The notes under the pieces were generated by a model, which was given only the letters and a program-made list of their open reading frames with translations, searched no databases and was not told the origin of the DNA. Of a stretch of 64,000 bases of DNA, positions 41,067 through 50,225 are shown one piece after another. The translations under genes and the position numbers were made by a program. This stretch comes from Brevibacterium marinum (GTDB lineage Bacteria; Actinomycetota; Actinomycetes; Actinomycetales; Brevibacteriaceae): the NCBI RefSeq assembly GCF_011927955.1, contig NZ_JAATJN010000001.1:1302001-1366000 (forward strand). Direction: 5' to 3'. Within the stretch, counting starts at the first letter, position 1, and each line of letters opens with the position of its first letter.

Positions 41067-41324
41067 AGTCGTCTCCATGTGCAGCGATCGGGGTTGCTCG
41101 GGCGGTGCTCGGGTCCGAGTCGGGCGGTGCTTGCAGTGCGATCAGCGTAGATCGGCGCTCCGGCCGTGACCAGGTGAGGCTGTGCCTCACGCGATGCCCG
41201 CGAACGCAGGGGCGTCGGCATCGGTCGGGATCGCAATGGCGCAGTCGGGATCGCCGACCCCGGCCGAAATCGCCGACCCCGGCCGAAATCGCAATGCCGC
41301 GGCCGAATGAGGCACCATGGTGCT

Positions 41325-42128
41325 GTGATCAGATGGATTCGAGTAGCCGTCGCCCTGGCATTGGCTCTGGCCCTCAGCGCCTCCGTGTACTGGGGCTACA
41401 CCTTGTTCCTGCTGGCGACGGGGCTCATCGTCTTCGGCGTCGCCTACGGATGGCCGCGCCTGACGGACTCGCCGCAGCCCCGCGCCACCTCGATCATGCT
41501 CTTCCTCTTCGGCGTGGCCGGACTGCTTGCCGCATGGCGCGACAGTTCGGCGCCCTATCTGGACTGGCTGCCCGTGCTGGCGGGACTCGGTCTGCTGTGG
41601 ACCTTCGTGCAGAACCTCACCCGAGGCATGGGCGCATCCGACGCGGTGGCCAACGTCTCGGCCCAAGTCGCGGGAGTGGTCATCTCACTGTCCGCGAGCA
41701 CCTGGGTCGCGGCGATCACCATGCCCGGCGAGAAGGAAGCCATCGTCGTGGGTCTCGTCTCGCTCATCGTCGCGGGCTGCATGACGGCCCTGCCGTGGCC
41801 GGCGATCTACACCTCCCCGCTGGCGATCGCGATGTCGACCGCGGTCGCCGGGATCCTCTCCGTCCTCATCTTCCAACACGCGATCACCGTCCCCGTGGCG
41901 CTCGTCCTCGGCGCGATCATGGGACTCCTGGTCGCCGGGGTCGACCGGATGCTGGGACTCATCGCCTACTCCCAGTACCAGGCTGTGAGCCTCGAGATCT
42001 CACAGAACATCGAGCTGAAGAAGAGCGTGGAGAAGGCCCGCAGCTTCGCCGTCCAGCTCGCCCTCGGGGCCGCTCCCATCGCCCTCGGCGGCGTCGTCGT
42101 CTACGCCCTCGAACGCATCGCCCTCTGA
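41325..42128 (+). CDS. Actinobacterial multi-pass membrane protein, unknown
   Basis: A 267-residue protein from GTG 41325 (an in-frame ATG at 41307 is possible) with about eight hydrophobic segments, starting MIRWIRVAVALALALALSAS. Segments such as WLPVLAGLGLLWTFVQNLTR, VVISLSASTWVAAITMP and VALVLGAIMGLLVAGVDRML are spaced like a membrane permease-related family common in actinobacteria (often called permease), but no transport motif is recognised. The charged tail SLEISQNIELKKSVEKA precedes the last helix. It is divergent from the methyltransferase. Confidence 0.78.
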   Translation: MIRWIRVAVALALALALSASVYWGYTLFLLATGLIVFGVAYGWPRLTDSPQPRATSIMLFLFGVAGLLAAWRDSSAPYLDWLPVLAGLGLLWTFVQNLTRGMGASDAVANVSAQVAGVVISLSASTWVAAITMPGEKEAIVVGLVSLIVAGCMTALPWPAIYTSPLAIAMSTAVAGILSVLIFQHAITVPVALVLGAIMGLLVAGVDRMLGLIAYSQYQAVSLEISQNIELKKSVEKARSFAVQLALGAAPIALGGVVVYALERIAL

Positions 42129-42180
42129 GCTCGGACAGGGTGCGCGCGGCGCTGAGGGGGGGAAATGTAGACTGGGAGAC

Positions 42181-42297
42181 ATGGAAAACCTCGTCGCTCT
42201 GGAAATCGTCTTCACCAGCCTCGTCGTCATTGCCGCGCTCGGCGCCCTGGGCGTCGGAGTCAAGGTCGTCACGGCACTGTTCAAAGACAATCGCTGA
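42181..42297 (+). CDS. 38-residue membrane peptide
   Basis: MENLVALEIVFTSLVVIAAL then GALGVGVKVVTALFKDNR, a single membrane helix with a short basic tail. GGGAGA lies just before ATG. The stop is 5 bp before the nitrobindin-like gene, so both are likely co-transcribed. Small membrane proteins at this position occur in other actinobacteria as I recall, but no function is known. Confidence 0.72.
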   Translation: MENLVALEIVFTSLVVIAALGALGVGVKVVTALFKDNR

Positions 42298-42302
42298 ACT
42301 CG

Positions 42303-42902
42303 ATGATCGAACTTGATTCCTCGGTTCATCCCGAGCTCGTTCCCCTGTCCTGGCTGATCGGTTCGTGGGAAGGCGTCGGAGTCGTCGGCTATGCGGACAC
42401 TCCTGAGAAGCAGTTCGGCCAGCGCGTCGACTTCGTCGCGCACCCTGGAACACCATTCCTGCAGTACACCGCGCACGCTTGGCTGCTGAGTGAAGACGGC
42501 GAACTCGAATCGACGCTGACCCTCGAGACGGGGATCTGGCAGCTCGTGCGTCCCCGCGATGCCGGTGACGTCGGCCCGGGCATGCTCGTGCCGAGCGCAG
42601 AGCAGAGCTTCACCTCGGCGGCGGCCGTCGACACCCTGCGCACGAACGATGACGCATTCGAGATCGAAGCTGAGATCGTCCACCCACACGGGGTGATGGA
42701 ACTCTACGCCGGCCACGTCAAGGGACCGCGCATCGACCTCGCCACCGACGTCGTCGCCAGGACGAAGACCGCGAAGGACTACTCGGCCTCGACCCGCATG
42801 TACGGCCTCGTCGGTGGAGAGCTCATGTGGGCCTGGGACATGGCCGCGCTCGGACATGAACTCGCAACGCATTCCTCCGCCCGATTGAAGAAGTTGGCCT
42901 GA
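42303..42902 (+). CDS. Nitrobindin-like (FABP family) heme protein
   Basis: A 199-residue beta-barrel protein. LSWLIGSWEGVGVVGY carries the GxWxGxG motif of nitrobindins, and the C-terminal LGHELATHSSARLKKL region supplies the His expected to ligate heme. Members isomerise peroxynitrite to nitrate. FGQRVDFVAHPGTPFLQYTA and KTAKDYSASTRMYGLVGGEL are other family segments. It sits between the membrane peptide and ygfZ, probably in one operon. Confidence 0.86.
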   Translation: MIELDSSVHPELVPLSWLIGSWEGVGVVGYADTPEKQFGQRVDFVAHPGTPFLQYTAHAWLLSEDGELESTLTLETGIWQLVRPRDAGDVGPGMLVPSAEQSFTSAAAVDTLRTNDDAFEIEAEIVHPHGVMELYAGHVKGPRIDLATDVVARTKTAKDYSASTRMYGLVGGELMWAWDMAALGHELATHSSARLKKLA

Positions 42903-42907
42903 CTGAC

Positions 42908-44113
42908 ATGGTTGATCGCGAACAGAGCACACCTGAACCGACGCAGAGCACACCTGAACCGTCGCAGAGCCCACCGGCACGTCCCTCGTCGCTGAGCCGA
43001 CCGCTCAGCTCGACCGCGGTCTTCGGTGCAGAGGAGCTTGCGCACACCCCCGTCCACTACGGGGCACCGCTGCGCGAACAGCGGGCGCTGCTGGAGAAGG
43101 GTGCAATCGTCGATCTGCCGCACCTTCGGGTCCTGCGCCTGAGCGGCGCGGACCGTCTCACCTGGCTGAACACCATCACGACCCAGAAGCTCGACACCCT
43201 GGCGCCCGGTGCATCCACGGAGACCCTGGTCCTCGACCCGAACGGCCGCATCGAGGGCTGGCTGAAGCTCGTCGACGACGGTGAGGCGCTGTGGGCGCTC
43301 AGCGAGCTGCGCACCGACGAGACACTCGAATTCCTCCGCAAGATGGTCTTCATGATGCGGGTGGAGATCGAGGATGTCAGCGAGGAATTCCAGGCCATCG
43401 GCGCCGTGGTGAAACTTCCGGACAGCCTGCCGGTGACCCAGCTGTGGACCGATCCCTGGCCGCACATCGGGGCCGGTTCGGCCTCGTACGCGCAGGTCGA
43501 TCTCGGATTCGAGGTGGCAGGGGAGGACCACCCCGGACTCGAGACCCAGTTCGTCATCGGCATCGTCCCTCGCGCGGATCTGGCGACCACCTCGGCGAGC
43601 GAATTCACGATGGCCGGATACGACGCCTGGGAAGCCGTGCGGATCGCCGCCTGGCGGCCGGGCGTGAACGAGATCGACCACAAATCGCTCGTGGGGGAAC
43701 TCGATCTGCTGCGTACCTCCGTGCACCTGGCCAAGGGCTGCTACCGCGGCCAGGAAGCAGTGGCGCGCGTGCACAACCTGGGCCAGCCGCCGCGCAGGCT
43801 CGTCTTCGTCCACCTCGACGGATCGGGGCACATCCTGCCCGAGACCGGCGCCGAGGTGCTCGCCGAGGTTCGCGGCTCCGAACGGTCCGTGGGCCGGCTG
43901 AGCTCGGTCGCGCGGCACTGGGAGCTCGGACCGATCGGCCTGGCCGTGATCAAGCGCAACCTGGCCGCCGACGCCCCGCTGAGCTTCGACCTGGGAGACG
44001 CCGGTGACCGTGTCGCTGCGGCTCAGGAGACGATCGTCGCCCCCGTGCGCGAACACGATATCGATCTGCCGGGGCGCAACAAGGACACCGACATGCGGAA
44101 TCAGAACCGCTGA
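42908..44113 (+). CDS. ygfZ: Folate-binding YgfZ/GcvT family protein
   Basis: A 401-residue protein that binds tetrahydrofolate and supports maintenance of Fe-S clusters. The YgfZ signature KGCYRGQEAVAR is intact around residues 277-288. The N-terminal GcvT-like fold includes LRLSGADRLTWLNTITTQKL. The first 40 or so residues contain a 21-bp DNA repeat (from 42923) encoding QSTPEPT/QSTPEPS/QSPPARP, an extension not needed by the fold. It follows the nitrobindin-like gene by 5 bp. Confidence 0.9.
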   Translation: MVDREQSTPEPTQSTPEPSQSPPARPSSLSRPLSSTAVFGAEELAHTPVHYGAPLREQRALLEKGAIVDLPHLRVLRLSGADRLTWLNTITTQKLDTLAPGASTETLVLDPNGRIEGWLKLVDDGEALWALSELRTDETLEFLRKMVFMMRVEIEDVSEEFQAIGAVVKLPDSLPVTQLWTDPWPHIGAGSASYAQVDLGFEVAGEDHPGLETQFVIGIVPRADLATTSASEFTMAGYDAWEAVRIAAWRPGVNEIDHKSLVGELDLLRTSVHLAKGCYRGQEAVARVHNLGQPPRRLVFVHLDGSGHILPETGAEVLAEVRGSERSVGRLSSVARHWELGPIGLAVIKRNLAADAPLSFDLGDAGDRVAAAQETIVAPVREHDIDLPGRNKDTDMRNQNR

Positions 44114-44162
44114 GTTCTCCTTTCGGAGCAATCTGCGCCGGCCTTGCCGGAATCTGTGCTGC

Positions 44163-44188
44163 GGTCCTCGAACCCGGCCGCGAGGACC
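44163..44188 (+). terminator. Hairpin after ygfZ
   Basis: GGTCCTCG/CGAGGACC perfect 8-bp arms with a 10-nt GC-rich loop, about 50 bp after the ygfZ stop. No U-tract, so termination here is only a possibility. Confidence 0.4.
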
Positions 44189-44265
44189 ACCGGTCCCGCC
44201 CGTGCGAGAGGCAACTGATTCCGCATCTCCCGGACACGAGACAGGTGTGATCTGACCAGCTTGCG

Positions 44266-44288
44266 GACGGTAAGTGACAAGAACCGTC
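44266..44288. promoter_or_regulatory. Inverted repeat in gabT promoter
   Basis: GACGGT (44266-44271) and ACCGTC (44283-44288) form a perfect inverted repeat with an 11-bp spacer. TAATCT at 44298-44303 is a plausible -10 element shortly before the gabT ATG. The repeat overlaps the expected -35 region and could bind the PucR regulator encoded after gabT. Confidence 0.5.
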
Positions 44289-44310
44289 GTGAGGCTCTAA
44301 TCTTCTGGTT

Positions 44311-45675
44311 ATGACAGCTTTGGAAATTGGCGGCGAAGCTCTGCCGCAGGAACGTAAACTCGTCACCGAGATCCCCGGACCGAAGTCCCGTGAGATCGAG
44401 TCGCGTCGCAAGTCCGCCGTCGCCTCGGGAGTCGGCTCCAGCCTGCCTGCCTATATGGTCGCCGCCGGCGGCGGAATCCTCAAGGACGTCGACGGCAATC
44501 AGCTCATCGACCTCGGCTCCGGCATCGCCGTGACCACGGCCGGGAACGCGAACCCGCGGGTCGTCAAGGGCGCCACCGAGCAGCTCGAGGCCTTCACCCA
44601 CACCTGCTTCATGGTCAACCCCTACGAGAGCTACGTCGAAGTCGCCGAGGCTCTCAACCGTCTGACCCCTGGTGACCACGAGAAGCGCACGCTGCTGCTC
44701 AACTCCGGTGCCGAAGCTGTCGAGAACGCTGTCAAGATCGCCCGTGCACACACCGGCCGTGACGCCGTCGTCGTCTTCGACCACGCATACCACGGTCGCA
44801 CCAACCTGACCATGGCGATGACTGCGAAGGCCGCTCCCTACAAGGCCGGCTTCGGCCCCTTCGCCGGCGAGGTCTACCGCGCCCCCATGTCCTACCCGTA
44901 CCGTGACAATGATGCCGCCGGTACGAAGGTCAGCGGCGAGGACGCGGCCAAGCGCGTCATCGACATGATCGAGAAACAGGTCGGCTCCGAATACGTCGCC
45001 GCCGTCGTCATCGAACCCATTCAGGGTGAGGGCGGCTTCATCGTCCCGGCCGAGGGATTCCTGCCCGCACTGGCCGAATACGCCCGTGAGAAGGGCATCG
45101 TCTTCGTCGCGGACGAGGTCCAGGCCGGCTTCGCCCGCACCGGCAAGATGTTCGCTTCCGAGTGGGAGGACGTCGTTCCCGACATCATCACCACGGCCAA
45201 GGGCATTGCCGGCGGCCTTCCGCTCTCGGCCGTGACCGGGCGTGCGGAGATCATGGACTCGGTCGGACCGGGACGCCTCGGCGGCACCTACGGCGGCAAT
45301 CCGGTTGCCTGTGCGGCAGCGCTGGGCGCCATCGAATCCTACGAGAACGACGGTCTCGTCGACAACGCCGGACACATCGGCGAGATCGTCACCGACCGTC
45401 TGACCAAGCTGCAGTCGCAATACCCTCAGGTCGGTGACGTCCGCGGCCGCGGTGCCATGATCGCCGCCGAGTTCGTCCAGCACGACTCGATCGCCCCGAA
45501 CCCGGACCTCGTGAAGAAGATCGCCGATCACTGTGCGAAGAACGGCGTCCTCGTGCTGACCACGGGAACCTTCGGCAACATCCTGCGCTTCCTGCCGCCG
45601 CTGACGATCTCCGATGAGCTGCTCGGTGATGCCTTCGACGTCATCGAAGAGGCCATCGCCGCTTCGGTGGGCTGA
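44311..45675 (+). CDS. gabT: 4-aminobutyrate transaminase
   Basis: A 454-residue PLP enzyme of the class III aminotransferases converting GABA and 2-oxoglutarate to succinate semialdehyde and glutamate. LLLNSGAEAVENAVKIARAH, VVIEPIQGEGGFIVP and FVADEVQAGFARTGKMF are conserved. The PLP Lys is in TTAKGIAGGLPLSAVTGR. GNPVACAAALGAIE and VRGRGAMIAAEF complete the GabT pattern. The next gene is a PucR regulator on the same strand, and no succinate-semialdehyde dehydrogenase is adjacent. Confidence 0.92.
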   Translation: MTALEIGGEALPQERKLVTEIPGPKSREIESRRKSAVASGVGSSLPAYMVAAGGGILKDVDGNQLIDLGSGIAVTTAGNANPRVVKGATEQLEAFTHTCFMVNPYESYVEVAEALNRLTPGDHEKRTLLLNSGAEAVENAVKIARAHTGRDAVVVFDHAYHGRTNLTMAMTAKAAPYKAGFGPFAGEVYRAPMSYPYRDNDAAGTKVSGEDAAKRVIDMIEKQVGSEYVAAVVIEPIQGEGGFIVPAEGFLPALAEYAREKGIVFVADEVQAGFARTGKMFASEWEDVVPDIITTAKGIAGGLPLSAVTGRAEIMDSVGPGRLGGTYGGNPVACAAALGAIESYENDGLVDNAGHIGEIVTDRLTKLQSQYPQVGDVRGRGAMIAAEFVQHDSIAPNPDLVKKIADHCAKNGVLVLTTGTFGNILRFLPPLTISDELLGDAFDVIEEAIAASVG

Positions 45676-45705
45676 ACCGACCTACACGTTGACTACAGTG
45701 GGTGT

Positions 45706-47340
45706 ATGAGCGAAACGAATGCCCTGCGTGTCTCCCGCCTGCTGCGGGAGACCGCAGGGTTTCTGCTTCCCCTGACGCGGACCGACGTCGACGTCGGCGT
45801 GAGTCGCATCGAGTTCGACCTCGACCTCACGGACTCGCATCCCGGCCTCACCTCCGCAGCTGACCTCTCGGGCGCCGTCGTCCTCGTTACGGAAGCCGTG
45901 GACTCTCCGGTCGGGCTGGGCCGGATCCGTGAGAGGTATTCGGGTGCCGCGGTCCTGATCGTGCCGCCGGGAACCCACTCCCACCTCGGCGAGGGGGGCG
46001 ACCCTGCGGTTGAGGCGCCGCTTCTGCTCGAACGATCGACGGGCGTGACCTGGTCCGAGGTGCTGGTCCATCTGCGGCAGCTCAACGAGGGCGCCTCAAG
46101 CGCTCTGGCCTGGCCCGACGTCGACGATCTCAGCGCTCTGGCCGCGGTCATCGCGGAGATGACGGGTGCATCGATCACGATCGAGGACCCGGCTTCGCGC
46201 GTGCTCGCGCACTCCAACCTCGGCGATGACATCGACGACATCCGACGCGAGACGATCCTGTCCGGTGCGATCCCCGATTGGCGCATCGCCGAGCTCGAGG
46301 AGTCCGGATTCCTCGACGTCGTCCGCCGTTCGACCGACGTCGTCGAGCGACCGGCCGCCGGTTCCGGCCCGGCTCGGTCCGTCATCGCGCTGCGCAGTGA
46401 GGGCGAGCTGCTCGGTACGATCTGGGCCGCCTACCCCGATTCCGTGACACCGGGCTCCCTGCGCGAGGTCCTCCGTGATGCCGCCCGCGCGGCCGTTCCC
46501 GTGATGCTGCGGACCCTGCGGCGCTCACCCTTCGAAAAGCGCATCCGTCGTGAGGCGCTCGGCTCGATCCTCGGCGGTTCGCCGGATCTGGGGCCCGCCG
46601 CGACCCTGCTCGCGCTGCCCTTCTCCGGGCACTATGCGACCTTGGCCTTCGCCGAGGTGGCCCCCGAGCGGGAGCCCGTGCTCCGGTTCCATCTCCGGGC
46701 CGCCTTCGCCGATGCCGTGCTCGCACACGTCGGAACGCGCGGTCACCTGGCCGTGCTCGTGCACATGAGCGAGAGCATGTCGGCGGTCGAGGTCAAGTCC
46801 CACGTCGCCTCGGCGCTGCACCGCTCGCTGCCTGCGACCGCGCCGCTTCACTTCGGCGTCGGCACGGCCGTCGAACGTCTCGACCATGTGCATCGGTCCT
46901 GGACCGAGGCGGTCTACGTCGTCGACGCGCTGCTGGCCAGGGGCCCGGGCCGGGCAACGAACGAGGACGACCGCGCAGCGGCAGGAGAGGGCGAAACGAG
47001 TGCGGCGCGCGGTGCCACGGCCGAGGACGTTGCGGCCGAATTCGTCGGGCTCGAAGCCGCGGATGCGCTGCGATCCGTAGGGTCTCGCATCACAGAGCCC
47101 GCTTGCGCGGTCGCAGATCACGATGAGAAGCATCAGGGGCAGCTGCTCGAGACCCTGCGCGTGTACTTCGCGACGGTCGGCAACTCCGCCGAGGCCTCGC
47201 GTCGTCTTCATGTGCACACGAATTCGCTGCGTCATCGTCTCAGTCGGATCGAGGAGATCACGGGTCTGTCGACCGCCGATCGCGCGGGACGGCTGTGGCT
47301 CGAGCTCGCAGTGCTCGTGTTCGATCGCCAGCGAGCCTGA
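45706..47340 (+). CDS. PucR family regulator, probable GABA control
   Basis: A 544-residue protein. It has an N-terminal PucR-like region, a GAF/GGDEF-related middle (SALAAVIAEMTGASITIEDP) and the C-terminal PucR helix-turn-helix LLETLRVYFATVGNSAEASR continuing RLHVHTNSLRHRLSRIEEITG. Related proteins activate gab genes in Corynebacterium and Bacillus-type systems. Its position directly behind gabT supports that role. TTGACT at 45690 may give it a promoter of its own. A charged, Ala-rich loop (about residues 412-445) lies between the middle and C-terminal parts. Confidence 0.85.
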   Translation: MSETNALRVSRLLRETAGFLLPLTRTDVDVGVSRIEFDLDLTDSHPGLTSAADLSGAVVLVTEAVDSPVGLGRIRERYSGAAVLIVPPGTHSHLGEGGDPAVEAPLLLERSTGVTWSEVLVHLRQLNEGASSALAWPDVDDLSALAAVIAEMTGASITIEDPASRVLAHSNLGDDIDDIRRETILSGAIPDWRIAELEESGFLDVVRRSTDVVERPAAGSGPARSVIALRSEGELLGTIWAAYPDSVTPGSLREVLRDAARAAVPVMLRTLRRSPFEKRIRREALGSILGGSPDLGPAATLLALPFSGHYATLAFAEVAPEREPVLRFHLRAAFADAVLAHVGTRGHLAVLVHMSESMSAVEVKSHVASALHRSLPATAPLHFGVGTAVERLDHVHRSWTEAVYVVDALLARGPGRATNEDDRAAAGEGETSAARGATAEDVAAEFVGLEAADALRSVGSRITEPACAVADHDEKHQGQLLETLRVYFATVGNSAEASRRLHVHTNSLRHRLSRIEEITGLSTADRAGRLWLELAVLVFDRQRA

Positions 47341-47362
47341 GCGGCGAGGCACAACGGCTGCC

Positions 47363-47425
47363 TGTGCTGATCACTCGCTGTGCTGATCACTTGCTGGGCT
47401 GGTCACGCTCACTGTGATGATCACA
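47363..47425. repeat. Tandem tgtgctgatcac repeats
   Basis: TGTGCTGATCAC at 47363-47374 and 47379-47390 (16-bp period), followed by a near-palindrome TGTGATGATCACA at 47413-47425. They lie between pucR and the decarboxylase-like gene. The half-sites TGTGA/TCACA recall CRP but have the wrong spacing (3 instead of 6). Confidence 0.6.
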
Positions 47426-47516
47426 CAAGGGTCCATGGCAAAGTTTGGCAGATTGTTGTCCGGTCGCCCCGGTGATTTCGTCCTAAGGTGAAGTCCGACC
47501 ACTAGCGAAGGACAGT

Positions 47517-49109
47517 ATGCACAGCAGTCAATCGGGACCGTCGTTCCAGGCCAGCCGCAATCGTGTGATCACGGCAGTCGCGAACCGGCCCACGGGTACC
47601 GGCGCCGACCTCGACGACGTGACGCCCACGTTCGACGGCGTGACGCCCGCTCTCACCGACGAGACACCGGTGATCGGCCTCATCGACCTCGACCAGGTCG
47701 CAGACGCATACGAGCAGCTGAGCTCGGCCTTCGCCGGGGAAACCGACGTTCTCCACGCCGTGGCCTGCAAGGCCGTTCCGCTGCAGCCGATGCTGCGCTT
47801 CTACGCCGAATCCGGTGCCGGCTGCGAAGTGGCCAGTCCGGGCGAGCTGGAACTGGCACTGACGGCCGGCTTCGCCCCGGAATCCATCGTGTTCGACTCC
47901 CCGGCGAAGACCCTGAGTGAGCTCAGGCGCGCCGTGTCACTCGGGGTGTCGATGAACATCGACAACTTCGACGAACTCGAACGACTCGACACGCTCCTCG
48001 ACGGGACGGGCCCCTCGGCGACTGCACACCGCGGCTCCGAGGCCGCCTCGGCGAGGATGGGGATCCGGATCAATCCGCAGTCGGGCACCGGCAGGATCGG
48101 TGCGCTGTCCACTGCCACGCAGACCTCGAAGTTCGGCATCGGGGTCGCGGACTCCGGCGCCCGCGAGGCAGTCATCGAGGCCTACCTCGCGCGTCCCTGG
48201 CTCAACCAGATCCACGTGCATTCGGGCTCCCAGGGGATCGGCCTCGACCAGGCCGCTGCAGGCATCGATGTCGTCGTCGAGCTGGCGAAGGAGATCAATG
48301 CTCGTGCCGCGGACGATGTTCGTGGCGCGGAACGGAATGCGGAACCATCACAGGCTCAGTCTCGCGACCGTCAGATCACCCGCATCGACATCGGCGGCGG
48401 CCTGCCCGTGAACTTCGCGGGCGAGGACGTCACCCCGACGTTCGCCGAATACCGTGCTGTGCTCGAGGAGCAGGTCCCCGACCTGTTCGACTTCGACATC
48501 ATCACCGAGTTCGGACGCGCGCTCCTGGCCAAGGCCGGCACCATCCTCACCCACGTCGAATACGCGAAGACGACCGGCGGTCGGCGCATCGCCATGACTC
48601 ACGCGGGTGTCCAGGTCGCCACGCGCACGGCCTACGCCCCCGACGACTGGCCGCTGCGGATCCTCCCCTTCGACCCGGACGGCAATCCCAAAACCGCCGA
48701 GGCGGTGCCCACCGACGTCGCGGGACCCGCCTGCTTCGCCGGTGATCTCCTGGCCCGCGACCGCATGCTGCCGCGCCTCGACGCCGGCGACATCGTGGCC
48801 GTCCCCGACACCGGCGCCTACTACTTCTCCAATCCGTTCTCCTACAACCTGCTGCCGCGCGTGCCCGTGTACGGGTACCGGGTGCAGCCGGCCGCAGTGG
48901 GAGCCGACGAAGCAGAAGCGGACGTGGGCGCGGACGCCCGCAGCCGCCTCGGCGATGATGCCGATCCGCTCCTCGACGAAGGGAGACTCGAGTTCTCGAT
49001 CATTCGCCGCGGACAGACCCTCGCGGAGGTCCTCGCCGAGGCTGGAGGGGCGGAGATCGCACAGTTTCATCCGATGCAGAGTCGGTTTCACCCGGTGCAG
49101 AGTCGGTGA
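47517..49109 (+). CDS. PLP fold-type III decarboxylase (LysA-like)
   Basis: A 530-residue protein of the diaminopimelate/ornithine/arginine decarboxylase family. Lys85 in HAVACKAVPLQPML is the PLP lysine (family: YA.KAN). HVHSGSQG around residue 235 and DIGGGLPVNF are PLP-phosphate and family motifs. The second catalytic element common in this group, CE or C..D, appears as GPACFAGDLLARD. The middle has an extra segment with many charged residues (DDVRGAERNAEPSQAQSRDR) and the C-terminus ends in a duplicated 7-mer (FHPMQSR/FHPVQSR) from 21-bp repeats. Substrate unknown; the lack of lysine genes nearby argues against it being the biosynthetic LysA. Confidence 0.8.
   Translation: MHSSQSGPSFQASRNRVITAVANRPTGTGADLDDVTPTFDGVTPALTDETPVIGLIDLDQVADAYEQLSSAFAGETDVLHAVACKAVPLQPMLRFYAESGAGCEVASPGELELALTAGFAPESIVFDSPAKTLSELRRAVSLGVSMNIDNFDELERLDTLLDGTGPSATAHRGSEAASARMGIRINPQSGTGRIGALSTATQTSKFGIGVADSGAREAVIEAYLARPWLNQIHVHSGSQGIGLDQAAAGIDVVVELAKEINARAADDVRGAERNAEPSQAQSRDRQITRIDIGGGLPVNFAGEDVTPTFAEYRAVLEEQVPDLFDFDIITEFGRALLAKAGTILTHVEYAKTTGGRRIAMTHAGVQVATRTAYAPDDWPLRILPFDPDGNPKTAEAVPTDVAGPACFAGDLLARDRMLPRLDAGDIVAVPDTGAYYFSNPFSYNLLPRVPVYGYRVQPAAVGADEAEADVGADARSRLGDDADPLLDEGRLEFSIIRRGQTLAEVLAEAGGAEIAQFHPMQSRFHPVQSR
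49065..49106. repeat. 21-bp repeat at end of decarboxylase gene
   Basis: tttcatccgatgcagagtcg-g (49065-49085) is repeated with two changes at 49086-49106, immediately before the TGA stop. It adds seven residues in frame, FHPVQSR after FHPMQSR. Confidence 0.9.
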
Positions 49110-49241
49110 GCAAGTTAACGATTCGGCAACCAATCGGCGTGAGAGCACGAAGGGCGACTCTCACCGCATAGCCTCGACGTGAAGGAACCGAGCGAACAGC
49201 AAAGCAGCTGGACGCATCGACTCGACGATGAAGAGGAAATC

Positions 49242-50225
49242 ATGAGTATCCGACGCATGACCGCAGCGGCCGTCGCCGCACTTGCACTCAGCCTCTCCGC
49301 CTGTGGATCCGGGGGCGGATCCGGCGGAGGAGGTGAGACCACGGAGGACCTGACCCTCGGAACCGGCGGCACCTCCGGAACGTACTACCCCCTCGGCGGA
49401 GAACTCGCCACCATCTTCGAGGAGAACGTCGACGGGGTCACCGTCAACTATGTGGAATCCGGTGCCTCGGCCGAGAACCTCGGCAAGATCTACCAGGGTG
49501 AGTGGCAGCTGGGCTTCACTCAGAGCGACACCGCGAACAATGCCGTCAAGGGTGAGCTCGAGGACCTGGACGGCACGAAGATCGACAACGTCGCGTGGAT
49601 CGCCTCGATGTATCCCGAAGCAGCGCACATCATCGTGCGCGAAGACTCGGGGATCGAGTCCGTCAAGGATCTCAAGGGCAAGAAGGTCGCTGTCGGGGAT
49701 GCCGGATCGGGCACCCGCGCGATCTCGGACGCGATCCTCGATGCGGCCGGCATCGCCGAATCCGACTACACCCCGGAGATCACCGACTTCGGGGCATCGA
49801 CCGATATGCTCGCTGACAAACAGATCGACGCCACGATATTCGTCGTCGGCACTCCGGTCGCCGGCCTGACCCAGCTGGCGGCGACGACCGACGTCAAACT
49901 GCTCGGCCTCGACGAGAAGACGACTTCGGCGATCGAAGAGAACACCGGCGCCGAGTCCTATGACATCTCCACGGATGCCTATGACTTCCTCGACGAGGAT
50001 GTGCCCACAGTGTCCGTCTTCGCATCGCTGGTCGCGTCCACGGACCAGGTCAGTGAGGACACCGCCTACGGACTGACCAAGGCTCTGTTCGAGCACACCG
50101 GTGATGTCACCCTCGATGTCGGGAAATCGATCACCAAGGATACGGCCATGCTGGGAATCGGCGAGGTGCCGATGCACCCCGGTGCAAAGAAGTACTACGA
50201 CGAAGAGGGCATTGACCTGCCGTGA
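49242..50225 (+). CDS. TAXI-type TRAP transporter solute-binding lipoprotein
   Basis: A 327-residue binding protein. The signal MTAAAVAALALSLSAC ends in a lipobox. LGTGGTSGTYYPLGGELATI is the TAXI signature for the N-terminal lobe, and VGDAGSGTRAISDAIL lies in the ligand cleft. GVPMHPGA-like end (IGEVPMHPGAKKYYDEEGI) is typical of TAXI proteins. Known ligands include glutamate-like and other small organic acids, but the ligand cannot be read here. AGAGGAA precedes ATG. It overlaps the permease gene by 4 bp (GTGA), unlike the ABC operons in this window, which have hairpins at that junction. Confidence 0.9.
   Translation: MSIRRMTAAAVAALALSLSACGSGGGSGGGGETTEDLTLGTGGTSGTYYPLGGELATIFEENVDGVTVNYVESGASAENLGKIYQGEWQLGFTQSDTANNAVKGELEDLDGTKIDNVAWIASMYPEAAHIIVREDSGIESVKDLKGKKVAVGDAGSGTRAISDAILDAAGIAESDYTPEITDFGASTDMLADKQIDATIFVVGTPVAGLTQLAATTDVKLLGLDEKTTSAIEENTGAESYDISTDAYDFLDEDVPTVSVFASLVASTDQVSEDTAYGLTKALFEHTGDVTLDVGKSITKDTAMLGIGEVPMHPGAKKYYDEEGIDLP

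Noticed and set aside
47413..47425. CRP/GlxR binding site
   Set aside because: TGTGA and TCACA are separated by 3 bp and not by the 6 bp those regulators need.
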